A stretch of 5,414 nt of DNA, taken from positions 1-5,414 of the forward strand of contig JALQSY010000126.1 in assembly GCA_023264215.1 (NCBI GenBank), read 5' to 3'. This DNA comes from Candidatus Nanopelagicales bacterium. GTDB taxonomy: Bacteria; Actinomycetota; Actinomycetes; S36-B12. The notes under the pieces were generated by a model, which saw only the letters and a list, made by a program, of their open reading frames with translations, did not search any database and was not told the origin of the DNA. Made by a program: the position numbers and the translations under genes. Positions 1 through 5,414 of the stretch are shown here, piece after piece (the first letter of the stretch is position 1; each line of letters starts with the position of its first letter).

Positions 1-620
1 ACAACGGAGTCGTGCTCTTCGCGGGCGTCGCGGGTCTGCTCGCGGGCGCCTTCTCGATGGCCGCCGGCGAATACGTGAGCGTCGCGAGCCAGCGGGATCT
101 CTTCGAGCGCGAGATCGAGATGGAGGCCCGGGAGCTCCGGGAGAAGCCCGATGAGGAGCGCAAGGAGCTCGAACTCATCTACCGCGCCAAGGGCATGGAT
201 CGCGCGACCGCCAAGGCGGCCGCCGACAAGATCTTCGCCGACCCCAAGGCAGCGCTGGACACCCTCGCCCGCGAGGAGCTCGGGCTCAACCCCGACGAGC
301 TCGGCAACCCCTACAAGGTCGCCCTGTCCAGCTTCGTGGCCTTCGCCATCGGCGCCCTGGTCGTGGTCCTGCCCTATCTGCTCGCTGTGGTGGCGCCCGA
401 TGTCTTCGGCGGCGACAGCACGCCGCTGATCATCGCCGTCGTCCTCGCCGTGGTCGCCATGCTCGTCGTCGGCGGGCTCGTGGGCAGGTTCTCCGGCAGG
501 GGCGTCGTCAAGGGAGCGCTGAGGCAATTCACCGTGGGCGCCCTCGCAGCGGTCGTCACCTTCGTGATCGGCCGCATCATCGGCGATCTCACCGGGCTGA
601 GCTCCACCGGATTGGGATAG
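1..620 (+). CDS. VIT1/CCC1-family iron/manganese transporter, 5'-truncated
   Basis: This is the 3' part of a membrane transporter gene. The reading frame is open from the window edge (first whole codon at 3), so the GTG at 12 is probably internal. What is seen: a membrane segment with the family motif MAAGEYVSV at 57-83, then a charged, Glu/Met-rich helical stretch (about 90-300), then three hydrophobic segments at about 318-390, 420-490 and 528-590. This order (a TM with the Gly-Glu-Tyr motif, a cytoplasmic metal-binding helical insert, then three TMs) is that of VIT1/CCC1 proteins, which export Fe2+ or Mn2+ from the cytoplasm in exchange for protons. The first TM is missing. Some bacterial members carry an N-terminal ferritin-like domain, and whether this one does cannot be seen. 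The stop codon TAG at 618-620 shares its last base with the GTG of the next gene, so the two are probably co-transcribed. The family is clear; the metal is not. Confidence 0.88.
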   Translation, partial: NGVVLFAGVAGLLAGAFSMAAGEYVSVASQRDLFEREIEMEARELREKPDEERKELELIYRAKGMDRATAKAAADKIFADPKAALDTLAREELGLNPDELGNPYKVALSSFVAFAIGALVVVLPYLLAVVAPDVFGGDSTPLIIAVVLAVVAMLVVGGLVGRFSGRGVVKGALRQFTVGALAAVVTFVIGRIIGDLTGLSSTGLG

Positions 621-1753
621 TGCCCGCGACATCGCGCGCTGCCACCGCACGCCGATTGGAGCGCGCCTCCGGCGAGCTCGCCACCACCGTCACGGCGCAT
701 CTGGACGAGCGCCTGGAGTGGTTCCGCGAACTCCCCGCCGATGAGCGCTCCTGGGTCGGGCTCATCGCGCAGGCGGGCATCGCCGGCGTCATCAGCTGGT
801 ACCGCGACCCCCGCGCCGTCCAGGCACTGGACGTCTTCAGCTCGGCCCCGCGTGAGCTCGCCGGCGCGATCACCTTGGAGCAGACCGTCGAGATGGTGCG
901 CTGCACCGTCGACCTGCTCGAGCAGGTCCTGCCCGAGATCGCCGGTCCCGAGGCCGCCGAAGGCGTCCGCGATGCGGTGCTGAGCTACTCGCGCGAGGTC
1001 GCCTTCGCCGCGGCCGAGGTCTACGCGCGCGCCGCCGAGGCCCGCGGCGCATGGGATGCCCGCCTGGAGGCGCTCATCATGGAGGGGCTCCTGCGCGGCG
1101 ATGCGGATGCCGGCGTCCTCACGCGCGCGTCGGCCCTGGGCTGGCCGACCGGAGCGGCGAGCATCGTCTTGGTCGGCGCGCCACCGGACGTGGACCGGGC
1201 CGGAGGACTCCAGGTGATGCGGCGGGCCGCGGAGAATCACGGCATCGCGCTGCTCACGGCGCTGCACGGCGATGCCCTGGTCGCGCTGGCGACGACGTCG
1301 CAGGACGACGACCGCACCGCGCGACTGCTCTCCCCGCACTTCGGCAGCGGGCCGGTCGTCATCGGACCGGCCGCGAGCGATACGGCGGACATCCCCGCGT
1401 CCTGCTCCGCGGCGGTCAACGCCTTCGCCGTAGCGCGCTGCTGGCCCCAGGCGCCGCGCCCGGTAGCCGCCGACGATCTGCTGCCCGAGCGCGCGCTCTC
1501 CGGTGAGACGCGCGCGCGCCAGGCCCTGGTCGATGAGCTCGCCGCCGTACTGAAGGACCCGGATCTGCACCGCACGCTGGAGGTCCACCTCGAGCAGGGA
1601 AGCAGCCTCGAGGGCAGCGCGCGGGCCCTGTACGTGCACCCCAACACCGTGCGCTACCGCCTGCGGCGCATCGAGGGGCTGACCGGCAGGACGATCGCCG
1701 ATCCACGGGATGCCCTGGCCATGCGCCTTGGTCTCATGCTCGCCCGCTTGTAG
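620..1753 (+). CDS. fasR: PucR-type transcriptional regulator, FasR-like
   Basis: A 377-residue cytoplasmic regulator expected to control the fatty-acid synthase operon that follows. The C-terminus (about residues 325-377) is a PucR/CdaR-type helix-turn-helix with the hallmark HPNTVRYRLRRIEGLTGR. The N-terminal half is helical and resembles the RsbRD_N-like region of such regulators, including a segment reading VYARAAEARGAWDARLEAL; the middle (about 150-270) is compatible with the degenerate GGDEF-like domain of this family. From memory, the whole length resembles Streptomyces coelicolor FasR, an activator encoded just before fabDHPF. It is unrelated to the TetR-type FasR of mycobacteria. The GTG at 620 is chosen because the next in-frame candidate, TTG at 656, lies inside the conserved RRLERASG segment. 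No strong Shine-Dalgarno is visible, and the start overlaps the transporter stop by one base, which suggests coupled translation. The effector is not deducible. Confidence 0.9.
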   Translation: MPATSRAATARRLERASGELATTVTAHLDERLEWFRELPADERSWVGLIAQAGIAGVISWYRDPRAVQALDVFSSAPRELAGAITLEQTVEMVRCTVDLLEQVLPEIAGPEAAEGVRDAVLSYSREVAFAAAEVYARAAEARGAWDARLEALIMEGLLRGDADAGVLTRASALGWPTGAASIVLVGAPPDVDRAGGLQVMRRAAENHGIALLTALHGDALVALATTSQDDDRTARLLSPHFGSGPVVIGPAASDTADIPASCSAAVNAFAVARCWPQAPRPVAADDLLPERALSGETRARQALVDELAAVLKDPDLHRTLEVHLEQGSSLEGSARALYVHPNTVRYRLRRIEGLTGRTIADPRDALAMRLGLMLARL

Positions 1754-1764
1754 GGTTCCTACAA
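1748..1764. promoter_or_regulatory. Perfect inverted repeat, candidate FasR operator before fabD
   Basis: TTGTAGG-GTT-CCTACAA is a perfect 7-bp inverted repeat with a 3-bp centre. It overlaps the fasR stop codon (TAG, 1751-1753) and ends 68 bp before the fabD start. It is AT-richer than its surroundings, a loop of this size would make only a weak RNA hairpin, and no T-run follows, so an operator is more likely than a terminator. In Streptomyces, FasR binds DNA upstream of fabD, which makes FasR the first candidate ligand. That assignment is inferred from position and symmetry only. Confidence 0.6.
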
Positions 1765-1782
1765 ATCCACCGGGGAGACATT

Positions 1783-1795
1783 GGCAGCCCCTGCC
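1783..1795. promoter_or_regulatory. Second short inverted repeat in the fasR-fabD gap
   Basis: GGCAG-CCC-CTGCC is a perfect 5-bp inverted repeat with a 3-bp centre. Its centre (1789) is 33 bp from the centre of the first repeat (1756), close to three helical turns, so proteins bound at both would lie on the same face of the DNA. A TTGGCA at 1781-1786 resembles a -35 hexamer, but no convincing -10 lies 16-18 bp downstream. The repeat is short and GC-rich enough to arise by chance. Confidence 0.25.
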
Positions 1796-1817
1796 GATCG
1801 TCACCCCCGTACGCCGC

Positions 1818-1824
1818 GAGAGAG
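1818..1824 (+). promoter_or_regulatory. fabD ribosome binding site, decides the start
   Basis: GAGAGAG lies 8 nt before the GTG at 1833. It overlaps the alternative in-frame GTG at 1824, which therefore could not use it. This and the family N-terminus (MLVVVAPGQGAQ) favour 1833 over the longer frame that runs back into fasR. Confidence 0.65.
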
Positions 1825-1832
1825 TGACGCCC

Positions 1833-3029
1833 GTGCTCGTCGTTGTCGCCCCCGGACAAGGCGCCCAGGCCCCCGGCTTCCTCACACCCTGGCTCGACGT
1901 GCCCGGCGCCCGAGCGCGCCTGGAATGGCTGTCCGTCGTCAGCGGCGTCGACCTCATCGAGCACGGCACGCGATCGGACGCCGACACGATCCGCGACACC
2001 GCCATCGCCCAGCCGCTCCTGGTCGGCGCTGGGCTCGTCACCCTGCTGTCCCTCTTCCCCCACCCGGCCGAGGCGTTCACCAAGGTCGCCGTGGGCGCCG
2101 GGCACAGCGTCGGCGAGATCACCGCGGCCGCGGCGGCCGGCGTGCTCACGGCCGAGCAGGCGATGGTCTTCGTGCGCGAGCGCGGCAATGCGATGGCGGC
2201 GGCTGCCGCCATGACCCCCACCGGCATGAGCGCGGTCCTCGGCGGGGACGCCGACGAGGTCGTCGCCGCGGCGGAGTCCCTCGGCCTCACGCCGGCCAAC
2301 ATCAACGGTGCCGGGCAGATCGTGGTCGCAGGCGCGCTCGACGCGCTCAGCGCCTTTGCCGAAGCGCCGCCGGAGAAGGCCCGCGTGCGTCCGCTGCAGG
2401 TCGCGGGGGCGTTCCACACGGCCTACATGGCGCCGGCCGTGGACGTGCTCGCCCGGCATTCGCGAGCGATCTCCACCCACGACCCGCGCATCCACCTGCT
2501 GTCCAATGCCGACGGGCGCGTCGTCCACGACGGGCGCGAGGTGCTCGCGCGGCTCGTCGCCCAGGTGAGCCGCCCCGTGAGGTGGGACCTGTGCATGGCC
2601 ACGATGGCCGACCTCGGCGTGACCGGCCTGATCGAGATCCCCCCGGCGGGTACCTTGACCGGGCTGGCCAAGCGCGCGCTCCCCGGAGTCGAGACCGTCG
2701 CGCTCAACACCCCCGATGACCTCGAGGCGGCGTGGGCCCTGATCGAGCGCCACGGCGTGCCCAGTGCCGTCGACGACGCTCCCACCTGGCGGCTGGTCGT
2801 GGCACCGATGAAGGGCATCTTCCATCGGGCCGAGACCGAGTCGTCGGTCGGCGCCTCACTGCCACGCGCGGCCCGCATCGGCGAGGTGAGCAACCTGCGC
2901 GACACCGTCGAGGTCACCGCACCCCACGGCGGCACCGTCGTGGAGTGGATCGTCGAGGACGGCGACCCCGTCTCACCAGGCCAGCCCATCGTCCGGCTCC
3001 ACCCCCAGCATGAGGAGGCCACGGCATGA
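1833..3029 (+). CDS. fabD: Malonyl-CoA:ACP transacylase with C-terminal BCCP-like domain
   Basis: FabD moves malonate from malonyl-CoA to the phosphopantetheine arm of ACP. The protein is 398 residues; typical FabD is about 310. The transacylase part (residues 1 to about 308) has the N-terminal GQGAQ (8-12), nucleophile Ser92 in GHSVGE, Arg117 in RERGNAM, NGAGQIVVAG, catalytic His195 in AGAFHT, and TLTGLAKRALPG near its end. Ser92 and Arg117 have the same numbers as in E. coli FabD, which supports the chosen GTG start. A linker rich in Pro, Asp and Ala (about 309-318) leads to an extra domain (319-391) aligning with the biotinyl domain of AccB but lacking the biotin lysine; see the separate entry. 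The stop overlaps the fabH start by 4 nt, so translation is probably coupled. The transacylase should be active because every key residue I can check is present. Confidence 0.93.
   Translation: MLVVVAPGQGAQAPGFLTPWLDVPGARARLEWLSVVSGVDLIEHGTRSDADTIRDTAIAQPLLVGAGLVTLLSLFPHPAEAFTKVAVGAGHSVGEITAAAAAGVLTAEQAMVFVRERGNAMAAAAAMTPTGMSAVLGGDADEVVAAAESLGLTPANINGAGQIVVAGALDALSAFAEAPPEKARVRPLQVAGAFHTAYMAPAVDVLARHSRAISTHDPRIHLLSNADGRVVHDGREVLARLVAQVSRPVRWDLCMATMADLGVTGLIEIPPAGTLTGLAKRALPGVETVALNTPDDLEAAWALIERHGVPSAVDDAPTWRLVVAPMKGIFHRAETESSVGASLPRAARIGEVSNLRDTVEVTAPHGGTVVEWIVEDGDPVSPGQPIVRLHPQHEEATA
2787..3005 (+). other. Degenerate biotinyl (BCCP-like) domain at the C-terminus of FabD
   Basis: Residues 319-391 of FabD align by eye with the C-terminal domain of E. 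coli AccB without large gaps. APMKGIFHR (324-332) matches SPMVGTFYR of AccB, GGTVVEWIVEDGDPV matches SGTVKAILVESGQPV, and GQPIVRLH matches DEPLVVIE. Counting back from the shared Gly-Thr-Val places Ser353-Asn354-Leu355-Arg356 on the Glu-Ala-Met-Lys biotin site, so the modified lysine is an arginine. The only lysine in the domain, Lys327, sits in the first strand, far from the hairpin that biotin or lipoyl ligases recognise. The fold should be the usual flattened beta-barrel of biotinyl/lipoyl domains. Its role is unknown; docking to the carboxylase, oligomerisation or ACP contact are possible. The rest of the motif is well preserved, which argues against random read-through sequence. Confidence 0.7.
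3012..3018 (+). promoter_or_regulatory. fabH ribosome binding site inside fabD
   Basis: GAGGAGG ends 7 nt before the fabH ATG at 3026 and is a near-ideal Shine-Dalgarno. It is encoded within the last codons of fabD, so the Glu-Glu of the FabD tail partly reflects the need for this site. It fixes the fabH start. Confidence 0.75.
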
Positions 3030-4030
3030 CCGCGCGCATCAAGGGCACGACAGGAGCGCCGTACGCGCGCATCCTCTCCGTCGGCAGCTACCGCCCCGAG
3101 CGCGTGGTGACCAACGCCGAGGTATGCGAGCGGATCGACTCGACCGACGAGTGGATCAGGGAGCGCTCGGGCATCGTCGAGCGGCGCTACGCCGCGGACG
3201 AGGAGAGCGTGGTCGACCTGTCGGTCTACGCCGCCGAGAAGGCGCTGGCCGCCGCGGGCATCACCGCCGACCAGATCGGCTTCGTCCTCGTCGCCACCGT
3301 GACGCACCCCTTCCAGACCCCGTCCGCAGCGTCGGAGGTCGCCTACCGGCTCGGGGCCGTCAACGCCGCGGCCACGGACATCAGCTCGGCGTGCGCGGGC
3401 TTTTGCTACGGACTGGCCATGGCCCAGGACATGGTGCGCGGCGGAAGCGCGGAGTACGTCGTGGTCGTGGGCGTCGAGAAGCTCACGGACTGGATCGATC
3501 TCGATGACCGGTCGACGGCGTTCATCTTCGCCGACGGCGCGGGGGCCGTCGTGGTGGGCCCATCCGATGAGCCGGCGATCGGCCCCGTGGTGTGGGGCTC
3601 GGACGGCTCGCAGCATGACGCGATCTGCATGACCCAGTCGCTGACCGACTACCGCGACAACGGCGGTGACCGATTCCCCACCCTGTCGATGCAGGGACAG
3701 CAGGTCTTCCGCTGGGCGGTATCGAACGGGTCGGTCACCGCGCAGGAGGCCCTCGATCGCGCCGGCGTGACCGCCGACGAGCTCGACGCCTTCATCCCCC
3801 ACCAGGCCAACATGCGGATCACCGACGCGATGATCCGCGCCCTCAAGCTCCCCGAGCACGTGCCGGTCGCCCGCGATATCGAGACGACCGGCAACACCTC
3901 CGCGGCCTCCATCCCCATCGCGATGGACCGCATGCTCTCCACCGGTGAGGTACCCCACGGGGGGACCGCGCTCCTCATCGGATTCGGGGCGGGCCTGGCC
4001 TATGCGGCCCAGGTCGTGACCCTGCCCTAG
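3026..4030 (+). CDS. fabH: Beta-ketoacyl-ACP synthase III
   Basis: FabH starts fatty-acid synthesis by condensing an acyl-CoA primer with malonyl-ACP; in actinobacteria the primer is often a branched short-chain acyl-CoA. The protein is 334 residues, a normal length. It has the STDEWIRERSGI segment near residues 39-50, nucleophile Cys123 in SSACAGFCYG, His259 in PHQANMRI and Asn290 in TTGNTSAASIP, which together form the Cys-His-Asn triad of this family and separate it from FabF-type Cys-His-His enzymes. The C-terminus carries the glycine-rich IGFGAGLAYA. The ATG start overlaps the fabD stop (ATGA) and has a strong ribosome binding site. Primer choice (acetyl or branched) cannot be read safely from the sequence. 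Nothing odd is seen. Confidence 0.96.
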   Translation: MTARIKGTTGAPYARILSVGSYRPERVVTNAEVCERIDSTDEWIRERSGIVERRYAADEESVVDLSVYAAEKALAAAGITADQIGFVLVATVTHPFQTPSAASEVAYRLGAVNAAATDISSACAGFCYGLAMAQDMVRGGSAEYVVVVGVEKLTDWIDLDDRSTAFIFADGAGAVVVGPSDEPAIGPVVWGSDGSQHDAICMTQSLTDYRDNGGDRFPTLSMQGQQVFRWAVSNGSVTAQEALDRAGVTADELDAFIPHQANMRITDAMIRALKLPEHVPVARDIETTGNTSAASIPIAMDRMLSTGEVPHGGTALLIGFGAGLAYAAQVVTLP

Positions 4031-4040
4031 CGTGGACCCC

Positions 4041-4060
4041 CGCACACCCGCACACCCGCA
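4041..4060 (+). repeat. Short tandem repeat in the fabH-acpP gap
   Basis: Two and a half copies of the 8-bp unit CGCACACC lie in the 45-bp gap between fabH and acpP. This is the longest gap inside the fabD-fabF operon. No hairpin or promoter-like sequence accompanies it. It may affect mRNA structure or be neutral slippage. Confidence 0.45.
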
Positions 4061-4062
4061 TC

Positions 4063-4071
4063 GAAAGGAAG
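4063..4071 (+). promoter_or_regulatory. acpP ribosome binding site
   Basis: GAAAGGAAG carries an AGGA core 6 nt before the acpP ATG. With the purine-rich context this is a good site, fitting the high ACP level FAS II needs relative to the enzymes. Confidence 0.7.
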
Positions 4072-4075
4072 CAGC

Positions 4076-4315
4076 ATGAGCCAGGAGATCCTGGACGGCC
4101 TCGCCGTCATCGTCAACGAGGTCGCCGGCGTCCCGGTCGACGACATCCAGCCCGACAAGTCCTTCATCGACGACCTGGACATCGACTCGCTGTCCATGGT
4201 CGAGGTCGTGATGGCGGCCGAGGACAAGTGGGGCGTGAAGATCCCCGATAGCGAGGTCAAGAACCTGCGCACCGTCGGCGACGCCGTCGCCTACATCGAG
4301 AAGTCGACTGCCTGA
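4076..4315 (+). CDS. acpP: Acyl carrier protein
   Basis: A 79-residue acidic four-helix carrier that holds growing acyl chains on a phosphopantetheine arm for FabD, FabH, FabF and the rest of the FAS II cycle. The attachment site is Ser38 in DLDIDSLSMVE, the usual Asp-Ser-Leu motif at the start of helix 2. Length and composition are normal for AcpP (few basic residues, many Asp and Glu). It lies between fabH and fabF, as in other actinobacterial FAS II operons, which argues for a fatty-acid rather than a polyketide carrier. The start is fixed by the ribosome binding site and by length. The stop TGA is followed after 3 nt by the fabF ATG in the same reading frame. A holo-ACP synthase (AcpS) must come from elsewhere in the genome. 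Confidence 0.97.
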   Translation: MSQEILDGLAVIVNEVAGVPVDDIQPDKSFIDDLDIDSLSMVEVVMAAEDKWGVKIPDSEVKNLRTVGDAVAYIEKSTA

Positions 4316-4318
4316 TCG

Positions 4319-5414
4319 ATGCGCGTCGCCGTCACGGGACTGGGAGCCACGACGCCGCTCGGCGGTGATGTGGCGAGCAACTGGTCCGCCCTCATCGAAG
4401 GTCGTTCCGGCATCAGGACACTCACCCAGGAGTGGGTGCCCGACATGACGGTCCACTTCGCCGGCACACTCGCCGAGGAGCCACCTCTGGATCGCGTCGA
4501 GGCCCGCAAGCTCGACCGCTCCCAGCAGGTGGCCCTCGTCGCTGCCCGCGAAGCCTGGTCCGATGCCGGGAGTCCCGAGGTGGATCCCCTGCGCATGGGC
4601 ACCGTGATCGGCTCCGGCATCGGCGGGTTCATCACCCTGCTCAATGCCTACGACACCCTCAAGGAGCGCGGTCCGTCGCGCATCTCCCCGCACACCGTGC
4701 CGATGCTCATGCCAAACGGCCCGGCCGCGGTCGTCGGCCTGGAGTTCCATGCAGCGGCCGGGGTGCACACCCCCGTGAGCGCATGCGCCTCCGGCGCCGA
4801 GGCGATCGCCGTGGGCGCTCGCATGATCGAGGACGGTCGCGCGGACGTCGTCCTCGCGGGCGGCACCGAGTCTCCCATTCACCAGCTCACCATGGCGGGC
4901 TTCTCCGCGATGCGCGCCCTGTCCACCCGCAACGACGATCCCCAGGGGGCCTCGCGTCCGTACGACGTCGATCGCGATGGCTTCGTCATGGGCGAGGGGG
5001 CCGGTGTCCTCGTCCTGGAGTCCGAGGAGCACGCCCGCGCGCGCGGAGCCCGGATCTACGCGTACGTCGTCGGAGCCGGCATGACGGCCGACGCCCACCA
5101 CATCGCCCAGCCCGACCCCGAGGGTCGCGGCGCCGCGCGCGCGATGCGCGCGGCCCTGGCGCAGGCCGACGCCGCACCCGCGGACGTCGCGCACATCAAC
5201 GCCCACGCGACCTCGACCCCCCAGGGGGACACGGCCGAGGCCGTTGCCATCCGCGGGGCACTGGGAGATGCGCAACCCCTCGTCACCGGCACCAAGTCCA
5301 TGACCGGGCACATGCTCGGCGCCGCGGGCTCCGTGGAAGGCATCTACACCGTCCTGGCCCTGCACCATCGCACCGTGCCCGCCACCCTCACGGCCCCGTC
5401 GCCGGACCAGGCCG
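4319..5414 (+). CDS. fabF: Beta-ketoacyl-ACP synthase II, 3'-truncated by the window
   Basis: FabF condenses acyl-ACP with malonyl-ACP in each elongation cycle. The reading frame is open from ATG 4319 to the window end: 365 codons of about 410 expected. The N-terminus reads MRVAVTGLGATTPLGG, as in the family. The catalytic triad is complete: Cys156 in VSACASGAEA, His296 in INAHATSTPQGD and His331 in KSMTGHMLGAAGS, with Lys326 just before the last. The glycine-rich GFVMGEGAGVLVLE is present; only the last 45 or so residues are missing. The gene starts 3 nt after the acpP stop with no good Shine-Dalgarno (a weak GAGAAG at 4298 is 15 nt away), so translation probably depends on ribosomes finishing acpP. 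FabB is the alternative name, but the FAS II operon position in actinobacteria is that of FabF. Confidence 0.95.
   Translation, partial: MRVAVTGLGATTPLGGDVASNWSALIEGRSGIRTLTQEWVPDMTVHFAGTLAEEPPLDRVEARKLDRSQQVALVAAREAWSDAGSPEVDPLRMGTVIGSGIGGFITLLNAYDTLKERGPSRISPHTVPMLMPNGPAAVVGLEFHAAAGVHTPVSACASGAEAIAVGARMIEDGRADVVLAGGTESPIHQLTMAGFSAMRALSTRNDDPQGASRPYDVDRDGFVMGEGAGVLVLESEEHARARGARIYAYVVGAGMTADAHHIAQPDPEGRGAARAMRAALAQADAAPADVAHINAHATSTPQGDTAEAVAIRGALGDAQPLVTGTKSMTGHMLGAAGSVEGIYTVLALHHRTVPATLTAPSPDQA

Noticed and set aside
1748..1764. The palindrome as a rho-independent terminator of fasR
   Set aside because: The stem is only 7 bp and not GC-rich, and no T-tract follows.
1710..1832. A longer FabD starting at 1710 inside fasR
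   Set aside because: The extra 41 residues match nothing in FabD, would overlap fasR coding sequence, and have no ribosome binding site; the start at 1833 gives Ser92 and Arg117 at the E. coli positions.
374..2419. A 681-codon open frame on the - strand across fasR and fabD
   Set aside because: Same GC-driven effect; the translation has no domain, motif or membrane segment and changes composition wherever the sense genes change.
2808..2813. Met-Lys at FabD residues 326-327 as a biotinylation site
   Set aside because: It sits in the first strand (APMKGIF, equivalent to SPMVGTF of AccB), not in the hairpin; the true site aligns with Leu355-Arg356.
5132..5154. Perfect 9-bp stem with a 5-nt loop inside fabF, possible terminator or structured RNA
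   Set aside because: It lies in an Ala/Arg-rich conserved coding stretch where GCG/CGC codons produce such stems readily, and there is no T-run after it.
2423..5368. A 981-codon open frame on the - strand across fabF, acpP, fabH and part of fabD
   Set aside because: It is antisense to four well-conserved genes, its product is rich in Gly, His, Arg, Asp and Val without recognisable domains, and very high third-position GC removes stop codons from such antisense frames.
4319..5414. acpP-fabF as part of an aromatic polyketide cluster
   Set aside because: There is no chain-length factor partner, and fabD, fabH and a FasR-type regulator surround the pair, which fits primary fatty-acid synthesis.

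Overview
The window is very GC-rich, uses GTG and ATG starts, and packs its genes head to tail on the + strand with overlaps or gaps of a few bases. The gene content and order match the type II fatty-acid synthase (FAS II) locus of high-GC Gram-positive bacteria (Actinomycetes): fasR-like regulator, fabD, fabH, acpP, fabF, as described for Streptomyces coelicolor. The genus cannot be fixed from the sequence; a lineage outside Streptomyces is likely, because the neighbour upstream and the shape of FabD differ from what I know of Streptomyces.

Layout. 1-620: 3' part of a VIT1/CCC1-family metal transporter gene whose 5' end lies outside the window. 620-1753: PucR-type regulator closely resembling Streptomyces FasR, starting on the last base of the transporter's stop codon. 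1748-1832: short regulatory gap with a perfect 7-3-7 inverted repeat over the fasR stop codon, a second shorter inverted repeat 33 bp further on, and the fabD ribosome binding site. 1833-3029: fabD, malonyl-CoA:ACP transacylase, with an extra C-terminal domain of about 80 residues. 3026-4030: fabH. 4076-4315: acpP. 4319 to the window end: fabF, cut off before its stop codon. No stretch over 300 bases lacks a gene, and I see no RNA gene, mobile element or CRISPR array.

How the genes work together. FabD loads malonate onto the ACP phosphopantetheine arm, FabH makes the first condensation with an acyl-CoA primer, and FabF carries out elongation. FasR is the expected activator of the operon, acting at the gap before fabD. 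The reductases and dehydratase of the cycle are not in the window.

The most unusual item is the FabD C-terminus. After an ordinary, apparently active transacylase (Ser92, Arg117, His195), the protein continues into a domain that lines up along its whole length with the biotinyl domain of acetyl-CoA carboxylase BCCP (AccB). Where BCCP has its Glu-Ala-Met-Lys biotin site, this protein reads Ser-Asn-Leu-Arg. It therefore looks like a biotinyl-type fold that cannot carry biotin or lipoate, fused to the enzyme that consumes the carboxylase product. A docking or scaffolding role is a hypothesis only.
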